From contig NZ_JABFMW010000004.1 of the NCBI RefSeq assembly GCF_013359725.1, forward strand, positions 62,001 through 126,000: a stretch of DNA of 64,000 bases, written 5' to 3'. The position numbers and the translations under genes were made by a program. Positions 7,830-17,076 of the stretch are shown here, piece after piece. The stretch comes from Pseudarthrobacter sp. C4D7. GTDB lineage: Bacteria > Actinomycetota > Actinomycetes > Actinomycetales > Micrococcaceae. Within the stretch, counting starts at the first letter, position 1. Each line of letters begins with the position of its first letter. The notes beneath the pieces are model-generated. The model was not told the DNA's origin and did no database searches. It saw nothing but the letters and a program-made list of their open reading frames with translations.

Positions 7830-8906
7830 GTGCGTACATTGAAGACTTTGGTTGCCGCCGCCGTCGCCGCCACCCTCCTCGCCGGCTGCGGCGGAGGCTC
7901 CACCCCGCCGGCTTCCAGCGGCGAAGCTTCCGGGGCCCCGGCTGCCGCATCCGGGGACACCCTGGTGATCTACACCAACTCCAACGGCGAAGGCCGGGGC
8001 GACTGGCTGGCCGCCAAGGCGGCCGAGGCCGGATACAAGATCGAGATCGTGGGAGCGGGCGGCGCCGATGCCACCAACAAGCTCATTGCGGAGAAGAACA
8101 ACCCCATTGCCGACGTCGCGTTCGGCCTGAACAACATGTACTTCTCGCAGGTCAAGAACGAGGGCGCACTGGAGGCCTACCAGCCTGCATGGGCGGGCGA
8201 AGTGGACAAAGGCCTGGGAGACGGGGAGACCTACTGGCCGCTGGTGAAGCAGGCCATCCTCCTGGGCTACAACTCGGACAAGATCTCCAAGGACGCCGCA
8301 CCCAAGGACTGGACGGACCTGTGGACCAAGGACGAGTTCAAGAGCCGCTATGAACGGGTGACGGGCCTGGGGACGGCCACCGCGCAGCTGGTCTTCGCCG
8401 GCATCCTGTCCCGCTACCGGGACGACTCCGGCGACCTGGGGATTTCCGACGACGGCTGGAAGCAGGTTGAGGAGTATTTCAAGAACGGCAACCCCGCCGT
8501 GGCCAAGACCGACCTGTTTGCCCGCATCGCTTCCGGCGACGTGGACATGGGCCAGATGCCGTCCTCGATCATTGCCGACCGCGAGAAGTCCTTCAAGGTC
8601 AACGTGGACACTGTCACCCCGTCCGTGGGGGTTCCGCTGGCCGTGGAGCAGCTCGCCCTGGTGAAGGGAAGCAAGAAGAAGGAACAGGCGCAGAAATTCA
8701 TCGACTGGTTCGGCAGCGCTGAGGTCCAGGGCGAATTCGCCCAGAAATTCAACTCCATGCCCGTCAACAAGAGCGCCCAGGCAAAGGCCAATCCCGAGGT
8801 GGTGGACTTCTTTGCCGACCTCAAGCAGCAGGACATTGACTGGGACTTCGTCCAGAAGAACATGGGCGCCTGGGTGGAGAAGATCGAACTGGAATACATG
8901 ACGTAG
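7830..8906 (+). CDS. ABC transporter substrate-binding lipoprotein (Fe/thiamine/phosphonate type)
   Basis: A 358-residue extracellular solute-binding protein. A lipoprotein signal is visible: KTLVAAAVAATLLAGC, with the lipobox Cys at about residue 20. The mature part opens with TLVIYTNSNGEG and contains ATNKLIAEKNNPIADVAFG and LLGYNSDK, matching the family that includes FbpA (ferric iron), TbpA (thiamine) and PhnS. The start is a GTG. It is the first gene of an importer with an ATPase and a fused permease, the usual FbpABC layout. The ligand cannot be fixed from sequence; iron or a small organic compound are candidates. Confidence 0.8.
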   Translation: MRTLKTLVAAAVAATLLAGCGGGSTPPASSGEASGAPAAASGDTLVIYTNSNGEGRGDWLAAKAAEAGYKIEIVGAGGADATNKLIAEKNNPIADVAFGLNNMYFSQVKNEGALEAYQPAWAGEVDKGLGDGETYWPLVKQAILLGYNSDKISKDAAPKDWTDLWTKDEFKSRYERVTGLGTATAQLVFAGILSRYRDDSGDLGISDDGWKQVEEYFKNGNPAVAKTDLFARIASGDVDMGQMPSSIIADREKSFKVNVDTVTPSVGVPLAVEQLALVKGSKKKEQAQKFIDWFGSAEVQGEFAQKFNSMPVNKSAQAKANPEVVDFFADLKQQDIDWDFVQKNMGAWVEKIELEYMT

Positions 8907-8953
8907 TCCGCACTGCCAGCCGCCGTTCCCGCGTTCCAACAGACAGGGTTGCC

Positions 8954-10018
8954 ATGATCCGCTTGGAAAACATTGAAGTTACCTTTGGCGGTTTCACCGC
9001 CATCCCCAACCTGGACCTGGATGTCCGCCCCGGCGAATTCTTCACCCTCCTGGGCCCCTCCGGCTGCGGAAAAACGACGGCGCTGCGCACCCTGGCCGGC
9101 TTCATCCAGCCGGCCAGGGGTACGGTCAGGGTGGATGGGAAGGATGTCACCCGGCTTCCCAGCGACAAGCGGCAGGTGGGCATGGTCTTCCAGAACTATG
9201 CCCTGTTCCCAAGCATGAGCGTGTGGGAAAACATCGCCTTCGGGCTCCGGGTCCGGAAGGAAAAATCGGAAGACAGCGACCGCCTGGTGCGGGACATTGC
9301 CCGGCGCGTGGAACTCAGCGACGAACAGCTGGCAAAAAACGTGGCGGAGCTGTCCGGCGGCCAGCAGCAGCGCGTGGCAGTTGCCCGGGCCCTGGTGCTG
9401 CGGCCCAAGATCCTGCTTTTGGACGAGCCACTGTCCAACCTGGACGCCAAGCTGCGGCACCAGCTGCGCCAGCAGCTCAAGGACCTGCAGAGCGAGTTCG
9501 GCATCACCACCGTGTACGTCACCCACGACCAGGACGAGGCCCTGGCCATGAGCGACAGGGTGGCGGTGTTCAACAAGGGGGTGGTGGAACAGGTCGGGAC
9601 GCCCCAGGACATCTACGATCACGCCGCCACGGAGTTCGTCTGCAACTTCATTGGCGACAGCTCCGCCTTGACGCCGGAGTTCGTGGCAGAGGTCAACCGT
9701 CTCTCCACTGCCGGCCTCAGTACGGAAGCCAAGTCCTACCTGCGGGTGGAAAAAGCCTCCCTGGACCAGCCGGCGGCCGGGGGGCCCGCCGTCGGACTCG
9801 CCGCCACGGTGGTGTCCCGGACCTACCACGGCCTGCACAGCCGGTACGTGGTCCGGAGCCATGGCGCTGACATCCGCCTCCTTGTCAGGGAGGACGGGGC
9901 CGCGCATCCCCCGGCAGGAACTGCCACCACCGTCTACGTCCAGCCGGAGCACATCCTCCAGTACCACCCGGACACGGGTGCCTCGCTGGCGCAGGACCGG
10001 GCGGTTGCCCTGCCATGA
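8954..10018 (+). CDS. ABC transporter ATP-binding protein (FbpC/PotA type)
   Basis: A 354-residue ATPase that powers the importer. Walker A GPSGCGKTT near residue 35, Q-loop VFQNYALFPSMSV, signature LSGGQQQRVAVARAL, Walker B ILLLDEPLSNLDAKLR and switch His in VTHDQDEAL are all intact. The C-terminal 110 residues form a TOBE-like regulatory domain. It overlaps the permease start by four bases (ATGA), so the products are coupled. The closest functional groups are ferric iron, thiamine, spermidine and 2-aminoethylphosphonate importers. Confidence 0.88.
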   Translation: MIRLENIEVTFGGFTAIPNLDLDVRPGEFFTLLGPSGCGKTTALRTLAGFIQPARGTVRVDGKDVTRLPSDKRQVGMVFQNYALFPSMSVWENIAFGLRVRKEKSEDSDRLVRDIARRVELSDEQLAKNVAELSGGQQQRVAVARALVLRPKILLLDEPLSNLDAKLRHQLRQQLKDLQSEFGITTVYVTHDQDEALAMSDRVAVFNKGVVEQVGTPQDIYDHAATEFVCNFIGDSSALTPEFVAEVNRLSTAGLSTEAKSYLRVEKASLDQPAAGGPAVGLAATVVSRTYHGLHSRYVVRSHGADIRLLVREDGAAHPPAGTATTVYVQPEHILQYHPDTGASLAQDRAVALP

Positions 10019-11838
10019 GTGGCAGCAGCACGGTGCGGAGCATGGCACGCTCCCCGTTTGTCCTGGTGGTGGGGGTCATCCTCACCTGGTTCATCGCCGC
10101 GTTCCTGGTGTGGCCCAACGTGAACATCCTGATGGCCACGTTCTTCCCGGACGGCAGCTTTTCGGGCCGCGCCGCGGAAAAGCTGTTCTCCTCGCAGCGG
10201 GCCATGAAGGCGCTGGGCAACAGCTTCCTGCTGGCCGTGGCGCTGTCCGTCACGGTCAACCTGGTGGGCGTCTTCATCGTCCTGGTGACGCATTACTTCC
10301 GGATCCGCGGCTCGAGAATCCTGTTCCTGGGCTACGCCTCCACCTTCATCTACGGCGGCATCGTGCTGGCAGCGGGGTACAAGTTCATCTACGGCGACAA
10401 GGGCATTGTCACGTCCCTGCTGGTCCGGGTATTCCCCGGGATGGATCCTGGCTGGTTTTCCGGGTTCTTTGCCGTGCTGGTGGTCATGACCTTTGCCACC
10501 ACCACCAACCACATGCTGTTCGTCGCCAACGCCCTCAAGGGCATCGACTACCAGACCATCGAGGCGGCACGGAACCTTGGCGCCTCCACATGGACCATCC
10601 TGCGGCGGATCGTCCTGCCCATGCTCAAGCCCACCCTCTTCGCCGTGACCATCCTGTCCTTCCTCACCGGCCTGGGCGCCCTCAGCGCCCCGCAGGTGCT
10701 GGGCGGCCGCGAATTCCAAACCATCACCCCGATGATCCTGACCTTCACCAACAGTCCCACCTCGCGTGACCTGGCGGCCCTGCTGGCCGTGATCCTGGGC
10801 CTGGCCACCATGCTGATGCTCGCCGTCATGTCCCGGCTGGAGAAGGGCGGCACCTACTTTTCGGTGTCGAAGGTGTCCTCCGAGCTGCAGAAGCAGGAGA
10901 TTTCCAATCCCGTGGCCAACGTGGCCGTGCACGCCGTGGCCTATCTCCTCTTCGCCATCTACACGCTTCCGGTGGTGTTGATCGTGCTCTATTCATTTGC
11001 CGACGGCGCGGCCATCCAGACCGGACAGCTTTCGCTGGCCAACCTGACACTGGACAACTACATCCGCGTCCTCACCCAGCAGTCCGGGCTCAGGCCGTTC
11101 ATCGTCAGCGTGGTGTACAGCGCCCTGGCGGCGGTCATCGCGGTGGGCGGGCTGCTCTTCGTGGCGCGGCTGCTGCAGAAGTACAGGAACTGGGTGGCTT
11201 CAACGTTTGAATACCTGCTGCACATCCCGTGGATCCTGCCGTCCGCATTGCTTGCCCTGGGCCTGATCGTCAGCTACGACCACCCCAACCCGCTGGTGGG
11301 CGGTGCCGTCCTCACCGGAACAACGGTGATCCTGCTCATCGCCTTCGTCACGGTGAAGATCCCGTTCACCCTCCGGATGCTCAAGGCCTCCTTTGCCGCG
11401 GTCAATTCTTCCCTGGAGGAGGCTGCCGCCATCATGGGCGCCAAGACGCTCTACGTGTTCCGACGGATCCTCCTGCCCCTGGTGCTTCCGGCTGCGGCAG
11501 CCATTACCGCCCTGAACTTCAACAGCCTGCTGGACGATTACGACACCGCCATTTTCCTGGCCCATCCGCTGGTGCAGCCGCTGGGCCTGGTGATCAAAGC
11601 CAACACCGACGGTGCCGAGGGCACAGAGGGAATCGCGAACACTTTCGTTTACACGGTGCTCCTCATGGTCATCACCGGAGTGACGATGTACCTCGTGTAC
11701 GGCAGGTCAGGCCGGCGCAAGGGCACGAAGCGGCTGCCCGACGCGGCGCCCGGGCAGCCGGTCCCCGGGCCGGACCTTCCGCCGGCACAGGCTCCGGCTG
11801 AGGATGACGCCGCGCGCCCTGCGGCCGCCGTCCGCTGA
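10015..11838 (+). CDS. Fused double ABC permease (FbpB/ThiP type)
   Basis: A 607-residue inner-membrane protein made of two binding-protein-dependent permease modules in tandem. Each carries the cytoplasmic EAA loop that docks on the ATPase: EAARNLGASTWTILRRIVLPML in the first half and EEAAAIMGAKTLYVFRRILLPL in the second. About 12 membrane segments are visible. Such one-chain permeases are typical of FbpB, AfuB and ThiP. The C-terminal tail is Pro/Ala-rich. It completes the importer operon and is convergent with the monooxygenase gene, with only one base between stops. Confidence 0.88.
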   Translation: MSGSSTVRSMARSPFVLVVGVILTWFIAAFLVWPNVNILMATFFPDGSFSGRAAEKLFSSQRAMKALGNSFLLAVALSVTVNLVGVFIVLVTHYFRIRGSRILFLGYASTFIYGGIVLAAGYKFIYGDKGIVTSLLVRVFPGMDPGWFSGFFAVLVVMTFATTTNHMLFVANALKGIDYQTIEAARNLGASTWTILRRIVLPMLKPTLFAVTILSFLTGLGALSAPQVLGGREFQTITPMILTFTNSPTSRDLAALLAVILGLATMLMLAVMSRLEKGGTYFSVSKVSSELQKQEISNPVANVAVHAVAYLLFAIYTLPVVLIVLYSFADGAAIQTGQLSLANLTLDNYIRVLTQQSGLRPFIVSVVYSALAAVIAVGGLLFVARLLQKYRNWVASTFEYLLHIPWILPSALLALGLIVSYDHPNPLVGGAVLTGTTVILLIAFVTVKIPFTLRMLKASFAAVNSSLEEAAAIMGAKTLYVFRRILLPLVLPAAAAITALNFNSLLDDYDTAIFLAHPLVQPLGLVIKANTDGAEGTEGIANTFVYTVLLMVITGVTMYLVYGRSGRRKGTKRLPDAAPGQPVPGPDLPPAQAPAEDDAARPAAAVR

Positions 11839-11839
11839 C

Positions 11840-12907
11840 CTATCTGCCGGCACCGTTCCCGACGGCGGCCTGCCGGTTCCGCCGCCGGGCCAGGGTGAGC
11901 ATGCGGTCACGCAGCGGCTGGGCCCGGTCAGCCAGTGCCACCCGTCCGAGCGCCGTGGAGGCCACGCTCACGGCGCGGGTCCGGAGCCGCCGCTGCCGGT
12001 TGTAGGCACGCAGCGCCTGCGCCGGGTCCTGCCCTGCCGGGACGGAGTTCAGGAGGCCGGCCAGTGTCACCGCGTCCACCAGCGATTCGCAGGCGCCCCT
12101 GCCAAGGGTGGGCAGCATGCCATGCGCGGCATCGCCGATGAGTACGGTCCGGCCGCGGACGTAGGAGCGCAGCTGCGGAACTGTCCACAGCCGCTGGACC
12201 AGGCACTGCTCCGGCGTGGCTGCGGCCAGGGCGCGCCGGATGGCAGGGGCGTGGCCGGAGAAACGCTCCCGGGCCTGGTCCAGCGCTGACGGAACGTCGA
12301 TTCCGTAGGGACCAAGCCCGGACCGGTAACTGGCATACCAGAAGGATCCGCCCCGGGCGGCGGCCATGCCGAACAGATCGCCGCGGCCCCAGTATTCGCC
12401 CACCTCATCCGGGGCCACCGGGGTGCTGAGCGTTCCCCGCAGGGCCAGGTAGGGCGTCAGGTGCGACCCGGTTCCAGGGCCCCACGCCGTGCTGCGGACC
12501 ACGCTGTGGACACCGTCGGCGCCCACTACCAGGCTGCCGTCCGCGGGGACCGGCTGCACGGTGCCGGTGACACGGCGGACGGCGGCGGGCACGGCGGCAT
12601 CCAGCAGCCGGATCAGGTCGATCCGGGAGATGCCGAACATCTCCCCCGCGTCGACCGTGACCCACGGTTCGCCCTGGGCGTTCCGGACAGCCCCGCTGCC
12701 CAGAACCGGGCTGACCGCCCGCGCCTGCTCCAGGATCCCCAAGCGTTCCAGGGCGCGCTGGGCGTTGGGCCACATTCCGAGGGCGTTGCCCACCGTGGGC
12801 AGTTCCGGCCGCTTCTCGTACACCGTCACCTGGAAGCGGCGGGGATCCAAGGCTGCCGCCAAGGCCAGGCCGGCGATGCCGCCGCCAACGATCGTGATCG
12901 TTTCCAT
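11840..12907 (-). CDS. FAD-dependent monooxygenase
   Basis: A 355-residue group A flavoprotein hydroxylase. The FAD Rossmann motif IVGGGIAGLALAAAL opens the protein, VVGADGVHS is the DG motif, and LIGDAAHGMLPTLGRGACESLVDA is the GD motif. Such enzymes hydroxylate aromatic or polyketide-like substrates, or act in antibiotic/drug modification, using NAD(P)H and oxygen. It is divergent from a TetR gene 57 bases away; shared dyads lie over its promoter, so it is the likely TetR target. Substrate unknown. Confidence 0.82.
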   Translation of the reverse strand: METITIVGGGIAGLALAAALDPRRFQVTVYEKRPELPTVGNALGMWPNAQRALERLGILEQARAVSPVLGSGAVRNAQGEPWVTVDAGEMFGISRIDLIRLLDAAVPAAVRRVTGTVQPVPADGSLVVGADGVHSVVRSTAWGPGTGSHLTPYLALRGTLSTPVAPDEVGEYWGRGDLFGMAAARGGSFWYASYRSGLGPYGIDVPSALDQARERFSGHAPAIRRALAAATPEQCLVQRLWTVPQLRSYVRGRTVLIGDAAHGMLPTLGRGACESLVDAVTLAGLLNSVPAGQDPAQALRAYNRQRRLRTRAVSVASTALGRVALADRAQPLRDRMLTLARRRNRQAAVGNGAGR

Positions 12908-12918
12908 GCCGCCATTTT

Positions 12919-12954
12919 ACTACTTTTGTAGTGAACGGGAACGGGTAACACTAC
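12919..12954. promoter_or_regulatory. Shared TetR operator dyads
   Basis: Two overlapping inverted repeats lie between the divergent monooxygenase and TetR genes: ACTAC-TTTT-GTAGT (12919-12932) and GTAGTG...CACTAC (12928-12933 with 12949-12954). The first covers a TAAAAT -10-like element for the monooxygenase; the second adjoins a TACACT -10-like element (12952-12957) that would give the TetR gene a nearly leaderless transcript. The arrangement fits a repressor controlling both genes. Confidence 0.55.
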
Positions 12955-12963
12955 ACTGAATCC

Positions 12964-13503
12964 ATGCCGGACCGACGCACCCTCCTGCTCGACGCCGCCC
13001 TGGCCGTGGTGGCGGACAAGGGCATGAAGGGCCTCACCCACCGCGCCGTGGATACGGCCGCAGGCCTGTCGGAGGGCACCACCTCCAACTACTACCGCAA
13101 CCGCGCAGCCCTGGTTGACGCCGCACTTGACCGGATGCTTGAGCTGGACGCCGCGCTCCTCCGGGAACAGGGGCCCGCGGGCCCGCCCAAGGATGTGGGT
13201 GAACTGGCAGGCCAGCTTGCCTCCATGGTGGCGCTGCTGGCCGGCCGGCACGCCGGCCTTACCCGGGCCCGGCTGGCCCTTTCCCTGGACAGGCCGGAGT
13301 CCGTGACGGCCGGCCACTTCCAGCTGGTGGGTGGCCTGGAACATGCCCTTGCCGCGCTGGGTGTCCAGGATGCGAAGGACCGGGCGCGGGATGTGGCCGA
13401 CTATGGCGACGGTGTGCTGCTGCACCTGCTCACCGTCAGGCGGGACGAGCAGCCCGACGCTCCCGCCATCGCAGCCGCCGTCCGGCGGCTGGTGGGCAAC
13501 TAG
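12964..13503 (+). CDS. TetR family transcriptional regulator
   Basis: A 179-residue TetR repressor. The N-terminal helix-turn-helix is plain: ALAVVADKGMKGLTHRAVDTAAGLSEGTTSNYYRNRAALVDA (residues about 10-52). The C-terminal helices form the ligand-binding/dimer part and are not diagnostic. Divergent orientation and the dyads between the two genes make the flanking FAD monooxygenase the probable target, presumably induced by the monooxygenase substrate. Confidence 0.85.
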   Translation: MPDRRTLLLDAALAVVADKGMKGLTHRAVDTAAGLSEGTTSNYYRNRAALVDAALDRMLELDAALLREQGPAGPPKDVGELAGQLASMVALLAGRHAGLTRARLALSLDRPESVTAGHFQLVGGLEHALAALGVQDAKDRARDVADYGDGVLLHLLTVRRDEQPDAPAIAAAVRRLVGN

Positions 13504-13541
13504 CCCAACCCGGCCGCCGGCGTCGTACCTTCCCGGGCCCT

Positions 13542-14729
13542 CTACGCCGAGGCGGGCCAGCCCGTGTACGCCTCAGCCAGGTAGGCCTTGCCGTGGCGGG
13601 AGGAGACCACGGAGTTCAGTTCGCCCAACTGGCGGGCGCGGGAGAAATCGTCCGCATCGGCCGGAGTGTGCAGCATGGTGGTCATCCAGTAGGAGAACTG
13701 CTGGGCCTTCCACACCCGGTCAAGGGCGCGGTCGCTGTAGGTGTCCAGGAGCCGGTCCGAGCCGGAGTTGTAATGGCTGTCCAGCCCTTCGAAGAGGACC
13801 TTCACGTCATGGATGGCAAGGTTGAGGCCCTTGGCGCCGGTGGGCGGAACGGTGTGCGCAGCGTCGCCGGCCAGGAACAGGTTGCCGTGGCGCATGGGGG
13901 TGTGGACGAAGCTTCGGAACGGCAGCACCATCTTTTCCAGGACCGGGCCTTCCTTGAGCTCGAAGCCGTTGCCGTTGACGCGGCTGCGGAATTCGGCCCA
14001 GATCCGGTCGTCATCCCATTCCGCCACGTTTTCCTTGGGGTCGCACTGGAAGTACATCCGCTGCACGGTCTCCGTGCGCTGGCTGATCAGGGCGAAGCCG
14101 TTGGCGGAGTTGGCGTAGATGAGTTCGTCGGAACTGCGCGGCGCCTCGGCCAGGATGCCGAACCAGGCAAAGGGGTACTCATGGAAATACCACTTGCGGT
14201 GGGCCTCCGGGATCTGGAACCGGCAGTGGCTGCGCGAACCGTCCGCGCCCACCAGGAAGTCGGCCTGGATTTCGAACTCGACGCCGTCGGCATCGGTGAA
14301 CCAGACCTTCGGCTTTCCCTCCAGTTCGTGGACGGTGGTGTCGGTGACGCTGTAGCGCACGTCGCCGCCGTCGCCCTTCCTGCGGGCTGCGAGGTCCAGG
14401 AAGACGTCCGTCTGCGGGTACAGCCACACGGACTCGCCCACCAGGTCCTTGAAGTCGATGCGGTGGCTCTCGTTGTTGAAGCGCAGTTCGATGCCGTCGT
14501 GCCGGTCGCCGTCGCGCAGCACCCGGTCGGAGACGCCGCTGTCCACCAGCAGGTTGACGGTTCCATGCTCCAGGATGCCGGCGCGTACGGTGTGCGAGAT
14601 CTCTTCATGGCTGCGGATCTCAATCACCGTGGACTCAATGCCTGACGTGGCCAGTAGATGGGAGAGCATCAGCCCCGCCGGGCCGCCTCCCATGATGGCC
14701 ACCTGGGTGGTGATGACTTTACGTGCCAT
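13542..14729 (-). CDS. pobA: 4-hydroxybenzoate 3-monooxygenase
   Basis: A 395-residue flavoprotein, full length for PobA. It converts 4-hydroxybenzoate to protocatechuate with NAD(P)H and oxygen. FAD-binding IMGGGPAGLMLSHLL, then the PobA-typical SHEEISHTVRAGILEHGTV and LYPQTDVFLDL, the DG motif LVGADGSRS and the GD motif LAGDAAHTVPPTGAKGLNLA are all present. It feeds the beta-ketoadipate operon located 15-25 kb away. Regulation is probably by the IclR gene just upstream on the same strand; a shared TTCCGTTSAA motif occurs before both. Confidence 0.93.
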   Translation of the reverse strand: MARKVITTQVAIMGGGPAGLMLSHLLATSGIESTVIEIRSHEEISHTVRAGILEHGTVNLLVDSGVSDRVLRDGDRHDGIELRFNNESHRIDFKDLVGESVWLYPQTDVFLDLAARRKGDGGDVRYSVTDTTVHELEGKPKVWFTDADGVEFEIQADFLVGADGSRSHCRFQIPEAHRKWYFHEYPFAWFGILAEAPRSSDELIYANSANGFALISQRTETVQRMYFQCDPKENVAEWDDDRIWAEFRSRVNGNGFELKEGPVLEKMVLPFRSFVHTPMRHGNLFLAGDAAHTVPPTGAKGLNLAIHDVKVLFEGLDSHYNSGSDRLLDTYSDRALDRVWKAQQFSYWMTTMLHTPADADDFSRARQLGELNSVVSSRHGKAYLAEAYTGWPASA

Positions 14730-14819
14730 GGCTGTGTCTCGCTTCGTTGCGGGGCCCGTGGGCCGAAATGGTTGCCTGCGTTCAGTGTGCGCCAGGGCGG
14801 GTGACCGGCGTTACAGGCA

Positions 14820-14833
14820 TTCCGTTCAACGGA
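14820..14833. promoter_or_regulatory. Putative PobR operator before pobA
   Basis: TCCGTT-C-AACGGA is a perfect dyad about 90 bases upstream of the pobA start. The half-site TTCCGTTSAA recurs at 15618-15627 upstream of the neighbouring IclR gene. Shared placement before regulator and target suggests an IclR-type operator. Confidence 0.45.
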
Positions 14834-14861
14834 CTCCGGCGGTCTGGGGTGGGGTGGCGGA

Positions 14862-15605
14862 TCAGGCCTCAGCCAGGCCGCGGGCGATGCCGCGGGCGGC
14901 CGTCTGGAGTGCCGGGACCAGGGCCTGCAGCCGCATTTCCCGCAGCGGAACCACGACGCCGAGGGATGCCACCGCGCGCTGGCGGCGGTTCAGGACGGGC
15001 ACGGCGATGCCCCAGGTATCCGGATCAACCACGCCCTTCAGCTGCGCGAAACCCTGGAGGGACGTATCCGCGAGGAGGGTCCGCACGTCATCGGCAGCCA
15101 GCTTTCCGTACGGATCGTGGAACTGGCCCAGGTATTCCTGCTGCAGCGCCCTGTCCTGGTGGGCCATCAGCGCCAGCCCGGCGGACGAAATGTGGATAGG
15201 CATCCGGCCCGCCACCTGCGCACGGTTCGCCACCGATCCGCGCCGGGAAAGCCGCTCAACGAACAACGCCTCCCAGCCGTCCAGCACCGCCAGGTTCACA
15301 TTCTGGTTCAGGACCTGCTGGATATCCTCCATGAACGGCATGGCAGCCTGGCGCAGCGCCAGCGCCGGGGAAACGCGGTTCACCAGTTCCCAGAGCCGGA
15401 GGCCGGGCCGGACGATTCCACCGGGGGCGGTTTCCAGCAGCCCGTGGCCGGCAAGCTGCCCCACCAGCCGGTGCGTGGTGGTCAGCGGCAGGCCGGCGCG
15501 GTCAGCGAGCTCCGACAGACGGAGGTCGGTGACGTCCTGCGGGAAGGCGGAGATCAGCCGCACAATCCGGTCCACCACCGAATCGCCCGAACTTGAGTTC
15601 GCCAC
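14862..15605 (-). CDS. IclR family regulator, probable PobR-like activator of pobA
   Basis: A 247-residue IclR regulator. Winged helix at residues about 8-65 (LRLSELADRAGLPLTTTHRLVGQLAGHGLL), linker, and the IclR effector-binding GAF-like domain (NLAVLDGWEALFVERLS, GRMPIHISSAGLALMAH). Its gene precedes pobA on the same strand, 132 bases away. IclR proteins commonly control 4-hydroxybenzoate and protocatechuate genes, so regulation of pobA in response to 4-hydroxybenzoate is the natural reading; this rests on location. Confidence 0.8.
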   Translation of the reverse strand: MANSSSGDSVVDRIVRLISAFPQDVTDLRLSELADRAGLPLTTTHRLVGQLAGHGLLETAPGGIVRPGLRLWELVNRVSPALALRQAAMPFMEDIQQVLNQNVNLAVLDGWEALFVERLSRRGSVANRAQVAGRMPIHISSAGLALMAHQDRALQQEYLGQFHDPYGKLAADDVRTLLADTSLQGFAQLKGVVDPDTWGIAVPVLNRRQRAVASLGVVVPLREMRLQALVPALQTAARGIARGLAEA

Positions 15606-15617
15606 GGCCGCACAACC

Positions 15618-15633
15618 TTCCGTTGAATGGGAA
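15618..15633. promoter_or_regulatory. TTCCGTTGAA half-dyad before the IclR gene
   Basis: TTCC...GGAA imperfect dyad a dozen bases upstream of the IclR start; its left half matches the pobA-upstream site in nine of ten bases. Probably an autoregulatory site. Confidence 0.35.
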
Positions 15634-15728
15634 GTCCAGCGTACCGCGCCTGCCGTCCGGACGGCCGGGTGGGAGGCGCCTTACAAATGGCCGGGCACCT
15701 CCAAACTGCCACTCCCCGGGAGGGGCGG

Positions 15729-16964
15729 TCAGGCCGCCGTCGCACCCCGCCGCGGCCCGGGCCGAAGGCGCCGCCATGCGCCTGGGGCGAGCACGACGGC
15801 AATGCCGACGGCGGCACCGATGACGGTCTCGATGATGCGGTCCCGCAGCAGGATGGATGCCGATGCCGGGACCACCAGGAGCGTGGACACCAGCGCCAGG
15901 GGCGTCACGAATACCTGGGCCACCAGGTACTGGCGGATGATGAACATTTCGGCACCGAACTGGCAGAGCGCCATGACCAGCACTGTCTGCCACGGCTGGA
16001 GGCCCACCAGCAGGACGGCGGCCAGGACCAGCAGGCCCAGCACGGTGCCGATGATTCGTTGGACCCCCCGGCGGACCCGGTGCCTGGTGGTATGCCCTAC
16101 GAGCGGAACCACCGCGGCCACCATGGCCCAATAGTTGTGCCCGAAGCCCAGCCGGCCGCCCGCCCAGGTGGCCAACGACCCGGCCAGGCCCGCCGCCACC
16201 AGGTAGCCGAAGCCCTCAAGCCACGCCGTCCGCTTCTCGGCGGCGGTGCGCCGGATGCGGGGAGGCCTGGTCCAGGGGGTGCGGTGGCTGGCAAGAATCC
16301 TTGAGGAGAAGCCGACCAGCAGGGCGAACACCGTGGTGAGGACGGACACCAGCATGCCCTGCCACAGCGGCGGCTGGTTGGGGATGGAGGCGATGGCGGC
16401 AAAGGCGAAGATGTGGAAGAGGGATCCTGCCGGCCTCAGCCTCAGCCAGGAAATAGCCACCGAACACGCCCCGGCAACCAGCGTGGTGGCCAGGACCAGC
16501 AACCAGGTGTGCGCGGCGACATCCAGCCCCCAGGCAGGGCCCATCCGGGCGGCGAGCGCGGCGAGGAGGATCACCAGCAGCATCAGCAGTCCGGCCCGGA
16601 GCTGCAGCACAAAGCGGACGGCGTGCGGCTCCCCGCGGCCGTAGATTCCCGTGAAGGCACCGAAGGACGCGAAGATGGCCAGGTCCAGCCTGCCCAGCAG
16701 CACCAAGGTGATCAGGGGAACGAAGACGCCGACGGCGCACCTCAGCGCCGGGTGGTGGTCCTTATTGCCGGGGGCGATGCTGAACATTTCAGCAAACATC
16801 TTCACGGGGGCAGCGCCTTCCTTGGGGGTGGATTCCGGGGTGGCGGCCGCGCTGACGTTCCTGGCCAATCCTACGGGGCAGACCCCCTGAACCGCCCGGC
16901 GCGTTCCCATGAACGGAATCGGGGGGAACGCGGCGGAAACACGGTTCCACGACGCTTGGGTCAT
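15729..16964 (-). CDS. FUSC family integral membrane protein (aromatic acid exporter-like)
   Basis: A 411-residue membrane protein. After a soluble N-terminus of about 70 residues come some ten hydrophobic segments in two blocks, with the FUSC-type segments PLITLVLLGRLDLAIFASFGAF, GRLGFGHNYWAMVAAVVPLVG and HRVRRGVQRIIGTVLG. FUSC proteins include AaeB, which exports hydroxylated aromatic acids. Its position beside pobA supports a role with aromatic acids, but it could equally be a general stress exporter. The ATG at 16964 follows a strong GGAGGGG site. Confidence 0.75.
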   Translation of the reverse strand: MTQASWNRVSAAFPPIPFMGTRRAVQGVCPVGLARNVSAAATPESTPKEGAAPVKMFAEMFSIAPGNKDHHPALRCAVGVFVPLITLVLLGRLDLAIFASFGAFTGIYGRGEPHAVRFVLQLRAGLLMLLVILLAALAARMGPAWGLDVAAHTWLLVLATTLVAGACSVAISWLRLRPAGSLFHIFAFAAIASIPNQPPLWQGMLVSVLTTVFALLVGFSSRILASHRTPWTRPPRIRRTAAEKRTAWLEGFGYLVAAGLAGSLATWAGGRLGFGHNYWAMVAAVVPLVGHTTRHRVRRGVQRIIGTVLGLLVLAAVLLVGLQPWQTVLVMALCQFGAEMFIIRQYLVAQVFVTPLALVSTLLVVPASASILLRDRIIETVIGAAVGIAVVLAPGAWRRLRPGPRRGATAA

Positions 16965-17044
16965 GAATCACCCCTCCCCCGCCGCACGGCACGCAGTCAC
17001 AATCCGTTTCCAGGCGACCCAGGGCCCTGAGCCGCCAAAAAGTC

Positions 17045-17073
17045 TTGACAGTGGCGGGAGTCACTTCTACCTT
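17045..17073 (+). promoter_or_regulatory. Promoter of the MFS-GntR-amidohydrolase operon
   Basis: TTGACA at 17045-17050 and TACCTT at 17068-17073 with exactly 17 bases between them, a good housekeeping-type promoter. The twin palindrome follows immediately, so a bound repressor would block initiation. Confidence 0.65.
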
Positions 17074-17076
17074 TGA

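Noticed and set aside
8414..10048. A 544-codon open frame antisense to the ABC binding-protein and ATPase genes
   Set aside because: Same GC artefact; the sense strand has complete Walker motifs and lipobox.
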